A program made the position numbers and the translations under genes. The notes beneath the pieces were generated by a model. The model searched no databases. It was not told where the DNA came from and worked only from the letters and a program-made list of their open reading frames with translations. Source: Daejeonella sp. (GTDB taxonomy: Bacteria > Bacteroidota > Bacteroidia > Sphingobacteriales > Sphingobacteriaceae). From it: DNA of 64,000 nt. Positions 60,436 through 64,000 of the stretch are shown here, in pieces; the first letter of the stretch is position 1, and every line of letters starts with the position of its first letter. The DNA lies in assembly GCF_017495225.1 (NCBI RefSeq), contig NZ_JAFEIG010000003.1:55108-119107 (forward strand), written 5' to 3'.

Positions 60436-62604
60436 ATGCTAAAGTTATCTTCTATTAAAAAGACTTTTGTTTTGCAACAAGATCAAAGCGATTGTGGCGT
60501 GGCTTGTTTATTGTCTTTAATTAATTATTACAAAGGTACCAATAGCTTAGAAAAGCTTCGCGAATTGAGTGGTACTACAATCACTGGGACCACACTTTTA
60601 GGTTTATACCAATGTGCAAACCAAGTAGGATTTACTGCAGAAGCATTTGAGGCAGATATGCCTAATCTAAAAGCCCTAAATGAGCCTTGTATTTTACATG
60701 TTTTAATGGAGGGCAATCTGGAACATTATATAGTATGTTACGGCTATGAACATGATTCTGCAACATTTATTATAGGTGATCCTGGAAAAGGATTAACGCA
60801 AATAACTGAACTAGAATTAGACCAAATTTGGCAAAGCAAGGCACTTTTACAGCTTATTCCAAAAGACAGCTTTGAGCTTAAAAAACAGCAACATAATGCT
60901 AAATGGCTATGGTTTAAACAATTAATAAAGGATGATTTAAATATTTTAACCATAACAATGGTACTGGGTGTTTTGGCTACAGTACTTAATTTGGCAACAG
61001 CAATTTTTTCGCAAAAATTAATAGACAATATTCTGCCATCGGGTAACCAACAGAAACTTATAATTAGTTTAGTTTTATTGTTTTTAGTCTTGCTTATTAG
61101 AGTAGGACTTACTTTTATAAGGCAACATTTTCTATTGTTGCAAAGTAAAGATTTTAACAATCGTATAGTAGGTAGTTTTTTCGATGCACTCGTTCACTTA
61201 CCAAAATCGTTTTTTGATAGCCGAAAAACAGGTGATATGATTACTCGAATGAATGATACCGCACGCATTCAAGAAAATATAGCTTATATTTCTGGCTATG
61301 TATTTATAGATATAATTATTTTATTTACCAGTTCATTTTTCTTAATTAACTACTCACTAAGCATTGCATTAATAACCTTTGCTTTTATACCTATAATTGT
61401 TCTTGTTATTTTAAGCTATACAAAGCCCATCAAAAACCATCAAAAAAATTTAATGATGGCAAGTGCTTTAAATGAAAGCAATTATATAGACACAATAAAC
61501 GGCATCATGGTAATTAAAGCTCAGGGCGAAGAGCGTTTTTTTACCCAAAAAATAAAAACTGTTTATGCTAATCTTCAGGATAAATCTTTTGCCTTGGGTA
61601 AGTTGGGCAATCGTTTTTCAATAACTACCGATATCATTAGTGTGGTATTAAGTTTGGTTTTAATTACAGTTGCTTCATTCATGGTGCTAAATAAACAGTT
61701 AAAAGTAGGTGAAATGATGGCCATAATTTCCTTGACGAGTACTTTAATACCAGCGGTTGGTCGTTTGTCGCAAATTAACCTGCAAATACAAGAATCAAAA
61801 GTAGCTTTTGATAGGATGTATGATTTTACTTCGATATCGCCTGAATTTGAAGTGGAGTCAATTGTACCCTTCGATTTTAAAAGTTTAGAGGCAAAAAACA
61901 TTTCTTTTCGTTTTGCCGGTCGGAAGCCTGTACTTCAAGATATTAGTTTTACCCTTGCCAAAGGTGAGATGATCGCTTTACTAGGCGAAAGTGGTTGTGG
62001 CAAAAGCACAACAATGGCTATTTTAGAAAAATTTTATCAGCCCGAAACTGGCGATATTTTGGTTAATGGTAAATCTTTGCAAAGCATTTATACACCAGCT
62101 TGGAGAAGCATGGTGGCTGTGGTACCCCAAGAAATAAAGCTTTTTAACGGCACATTATTGGAAAACATTGCCATTGGCAACCTTAGAGAAGATGAAGTAA
62201 TTAACATTATTCATTTTTGTAATCAAATGGGTTTTGATAAATATTTTGAAGCTTTACCACAGGGTTATTTTACCTTAGTTGGTGAAGAAGGGATAAACCT
62301 TAGCGGCGGCCAGAAACAGTTGCTTGCTTTAGCTAGAGCATTGTACCGAAAGCCTCAAGTACTGTTATTGGATGAGGCTACTTCTGCAATGGACAGAAAT
62401 ACAGAAAAATTTATTTTAAACTTGTTGGAAAGTCTAAAAAATGAAATGGCCATTTTACTAATTACACATAAAATGCAAACTGCAAAAATATCAGATCGAA
62501 TTTATGTAATTGAAAATGGGAAAATTACATCAAATGGCAGCCCAAATCAATTAATGGAATCAGATAATTTCTTTAGTCAGCTAGTTTCGGATGCAGTAAT
62601 GTAA
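60436..62604 (+). CDS. C39-peptidase-containing ABC transporter (bacteriocin exporter)
   Basis: This 722-aa protein cleaves double-glycine leaders and exports the cargo. Residues 8-140 are a C39 peptidase with catalytic Cys in QDQSDCGVACL, His in LEHYIVCYGY and Asp in IGDPGKG. A six-helix ABC membrane domain follows (about 165-450). The ATPase has Walker A GESGCGKST, signature LSGGQKQLLALARAL, Walker B VLLLDEATSAMD and the switch His in LITHK. All catalytic residues are intact. It lies 41 nt after the thioredoxin gene; no HlyD-type adaptor follows. Confidence 0.95.
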   Translation: MLKLSSIKKTFVLQQDQSDCGVACLLSLINYYKGTNSLEKLRELSGTTITGTTLLGLYQCANQVGFTAEAFEADMPNLKALNEPCILHVLMEGNLEHYIVCYGYEHDSATFIIGDPGKGLTQITELELDQIWQSKALLQLIPKDSFELKKQQHNAKWLWFKQLIKDDLNILTITMVLGVLATVLNLATAIFSQKLIDNILPSGNQQKLIISLVLLFLVLLIRVGLTFIRQHFLLLQSKDFNNRIVGSFFDALVHLPKSFFDSRKTGDMITRMNDTARIQENIAYISGYVFIDIIILFTSSFFLINYSLSIALITFAFIPIIVLVILSYTKPIKNHQKNLMMASALNESNYIDTINGIMVIKAQGEERFFTQKIKTVYANLQDKSFALGKLGNRFSITTDIISVVLSLVLITVASFMVLNKQLKVGEMMAIISLTSTLIPAVGRLSQINLQIQESKVAFDRMYDFTSISPEFEVESIVPFDFKSLEAKNISFRFAGRKPVLQDISFTLAKGEMIALLGESGCGKSTTMAILEKFYQPETGDILVNGKSLQSIYTPAWRSMVAVVPQEIKLFNGTLLENIAIGNLREDEVINIIHFCNQMGFDKYFEALPQGYFTLVGEEGINLSGGQKQLLALARALYRKPQVLLLDEATSAMDRNTEKFILNLLESLKNEMAILLITHKMQTAKISDRIYVIENGKITSNGSPNQLMESDNFFSQLVSDAVM

Positions 62605-62938
62605 TTTTCATTTAATGTTGTTCTTCTCGAGCAAATTGCACTATGCTAGGCGGTATTAACCATTACAATTAATCAACATTTTCTACACTCCTATCCCAGC
62701 CAGCCCTAATTCTCTGATTTCAAAGAGGACAGGTCGCGACCTGTCCCTACGCATAGGTGCTAAGCCAAATTTATCCGCCCAGCCTGACAACGGATAACGG
62801 TTTTGCAGTTAAGCGTGAGTTGAACTTTCGAAGTAATCATTGTCAACTAAGCAGAAAATTGATAAATGCACAAAGCTTGATTTAACCAAGAAAAATCAAT
62901 TTGGGTAGCTGCTGTTGTGAATTCGGTTTTCTTTTCTG
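62605..62938. other. gene-free gap with palindromic repeat
   Basis: No gene is visible. It contains copy 1 of the 64-bp direct repeat, a short CAGCCTGACAACGGATAACGG segment related to the heptamer repeats at 32.1 kb, and otherwise unremarkable sequence up to the end of higA. Confidence 0.8.
62711..62774. repeat. 64-bp direct repeat flanking higBA, left copy
   Basis: Starts TCTCTGATTTCAAAGAGG and contains the 20-bp palindrome GGACAGGTCGCGACCTGTCC (62727-62746). It is identical to 63821-63884. Confidence 0.92.
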
Positions 62939-63265
62939 TCAAGCGAGTTTAACAAAATTGTCTTCAAGTTTTACATTAAAATTAATTTCTGCTTTTAATG
63001 CTTTGAACACTTTTAATATCGTGTCAATGGTCGCACTATTGGCACTACTTTCAAGTTTAGAGATTTGAGCTTTCTGAACTCCAACAAGTCGTCCAAGTTC
63101 TTCTTGTGTCAAGTTTCTTTCTTGTCTAGCAGTTTTAATCATCTTTCCTAAAACGTCCATACGAAGTTCGTATTCATATTCGTCACGCTCTTGTGTCCCA
63201 ACTATACCGATATACTTATCTTTCATTTCGGCAAGCGAGTAGGTCTTTAATTCTTTAGTTGCCAT
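62939..63265 (-). CDS. HigA-type XRE antitoxin
   Basis: The 108-aa protein has a helix-turn-helix domain (RQERNLTQEELGRLVGVQKAQISKLE, residues about 48-75) after a conserved N-terminal segment. It is the second gene of a toxin-first pair, and its start overlaps the toxin end by 11 nt, the usual HigBA order. It should bind the toxin and repress the shared promoter. The base composition is less AT-rich than the neighbouring peptide genes, which suggests separate acquisition. Confidence 0.9.
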   Translation of the reverse strand: MATKELKTYSLAEMKDKYIGIVGTQERDEYEYELRMDVLGKMIKTARQERNLTQEELGRLVGVQKAQISKLESSANSATIDTILKVFKALKAEINFNVKLEDNFVKLA

Positions 63266-63611
63266 ATGATTTCTTTTTAAGTTTGTTGTTAAAATATTTG
63301 TCTCTTAGCCTTAATGCCCGGTCAATTTCGTTTGCCGAAACTTTGTCAACTTTCTTTATAAAACCGTGCGTCGCAAGAACTAAAGTTTCTTTATTATCAG
63401 TCTTGTCCCAAAATGCAAGTAGTCTGATTTGAAGTCCTGCGAACTTGGTCCGAAACTCCCAAATGTCATTTTGAAGTTTCTTAAAAAGTTTTGGATCATT
63501 CGTCTGCTCAGCAAGGTCAATATTGTAAAAGATTTTCTTAATAGTCTTTGAGTCAAGTTGCGAAATGAACTCGTCTGCTTCTTCTAAAAATATTGTCTCG
63601 AAATATCTCAT
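63255..63611 (-). CDS. HigB-type RelE/ParE toxin (Gp49-like)
   Basis: The 118-aa protein matches the RelE/ParE superfamily, Gp49/HigB branch: FLEEADEFISQLDSKTIKKI, IWEFRTKFAGLQIRLLAFW and TLVLATHGFIKKVDKV. Such toxins cleave mRNA in the ribosome. It precedes its antitoxin, with overlapping reading frames, behind a consensus -7 box. The pair is bracketed by a 64-bp direct repeat, which suggests it arrived or duplicated with its flanks. Confidence 0.9.
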   Translation of the reverse strand: MRYFETIFLEEADEFISQLDSKTIKKIFYNIDLAEQTNDPKLFKKLQNDIWEFRTKFAGLQIRLLAFWDKTDNKETLVLATHGFIKKVDKVSANEIDRALRLRDKYFNNKLKKKSYGN

Positions 63612-63634
63612 TAAATTTGTCTAGTTAGACTTCA

Positions 63635-63642
63635 CAAAGATA
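63635..63642 (-). promoter_or_regulatory. -7 promoter element of higBA
   Basis: Reverse-strand TATCTTTG matches TAnnTTTG, 23 nt before the higB ATG. Confidence 0.5.
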
Positions 63643-63820
63643 GCAAAAGTTTCTATAATTGGAAACAGCATTTTTCGATATTTTGTTCTGGATAGGATTT
63701 CTTAGCTGGCGCAACTAATAAAGACAAGCACTAGAACTAGGAATAAAGAGCAGTAGAATAAAGACCTTTTATTCTACTAAACAGGTGATTTCTAATCACT
63801 TATCCCACCCAGCCTCCCTC

Positions 63821-63884
63821 TCTCTGATTTCAAAGAGGACAGGTCGCGACCTGTCCCTACGCATAGGTGCTAAGCCAAATTTAT
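63821..63884. repeat. 64-bp direct repeat flanking higBA, right copy
   Basis: Identical to 62711-62774, including the palindrome GGACAGGTCGCGACCTGTCC at 63837-63856. Both copies are followed by a CAGCC-containing stretch. Confidence 0.92.
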
Positions 63885-64000
63885 TCACCCAGCCAGATAA
63901 GATAAAGGTTAGAACAAGGAATAAGGAATAAAGAATAAATCCTGATCACCAACAAATTCCTGTTTTACTATTCCGCCAAGCCCGATAACTGATAACTGGC

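Larger units (their letters stand above)
63612..64000. other. gene-free, repeat-containing right edge
   Basis: Beyond the higB promoter there is no gene. It contains purine-rich GGAATAAAGA-type units, right copy of the 64-bp repeat, GAACAAGGAATAAGGAATAAAG units (63913-63940) and a terminal GATAACTGATAACTGG stretch like that at 32.07 kb. Confidence 0.8.

Overview
The window comes from an AT-rich member of the Bacteroidota, most likely Sphingobacteriia (Pedobacter/Solitalea-like). The evidence is the gene families (lmo0937-type small membrane protein, DUF2795, DUF3820, CarboxypepD_reg-like secreted proteins, short RpoD without region 1.1), many -7 elements of the Bacteroidota form TAnnTTTG, and the near absence of Shine-Dalgarno sequences. 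Genus is not assignable from sequence alone. Nearly all of the window is ordinary chromosome with short intergenic gaps. No rRNA, tRNA, CRISPR array, IS element or phage was seen.

Layout. 1-6.1 kb: a partial MacB-like permease, queA, ispD, cobalamin adenosyltransferase, a lolD-type ATPase, gatC and a PlsC acyltransferase. 6.1-12.1 kb: trpS, a deoxynucleoside kinase, kdsB, a serine hydrolase, a pentapeptide-repeat protein and a cysE-cysM cysteine pair. 12.1-26 kb: a glycosyltransferase, a DnaQ/GIY-YIG nuclease fusion, an MFS transporter, an EnvC-like factor, the ppk-ppx polyphosphate pair, a histone-H1-like Lys/Ala-rich protein, yajQ, a widespread uncharacterised 436-aa protein, hsp20, a thioesterase, folB and a DUF1080 protein. 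26-41 kb: an M48 protease, a small basic protein behind a long structured leader, two TonB-C-like proteins, a glutaryl-CoA-dehydrogenase-like enzyme, a repeat-rich gap, lysC-lysA, a phosphohexomutase, a SCO/cytochrome c pair, asnS, a Sua5 protein and nhaA. 41-55.6 kb: a trpDFBA operon, heme A synthase, recR-SDR-esterase, a sodium symporter, two LOG-family proteins, PhzF and rpoD. 55.6-64 kb is accessory DNA: repeats, paired secreted paralogs, a bacteriocin-like cluster and a higBA toxin-antitoxin pair.

Two systems stand out. First, trpDFBA is preceded by a classical attenuator that the ORF track does not list: a 21-codon leader peptide with three consecutive Trp codons, a competing antiterminator pairing, and a U-tailed terminator, all behind a well-spaced promoter. 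trpE, trpG and trpC are absent from the operon. Second, 58.6-62.6 kb encodes two small double-glycine-leader peptides (60 aa, and an unlisted 50 aa) around a small membrane protein that could give immunity. A strong terminator follows, then a polytopic membrane protein, a membrane-anchored thioredoxin-like protein and a C39-peptidase ABC exporter. No HlyD-type adaptor or TolC is present. A roughly 130-bp segment upstream of this peptide locus is duplicated about 2.2 kb to the left, ahead of another small membrane protein.

At a finer scale, several genes (plsC, the 436-aa gene, folB, DUF551, SCO, recR) have the -7 box ending only 4-5 nt before the start codon, which predicts leaderless or nearly leaderless mRNAs. 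Intergenic gaps after 31 kb carry interspersed repeats, including a 64-bp direct repeat that flanks the higBA module.
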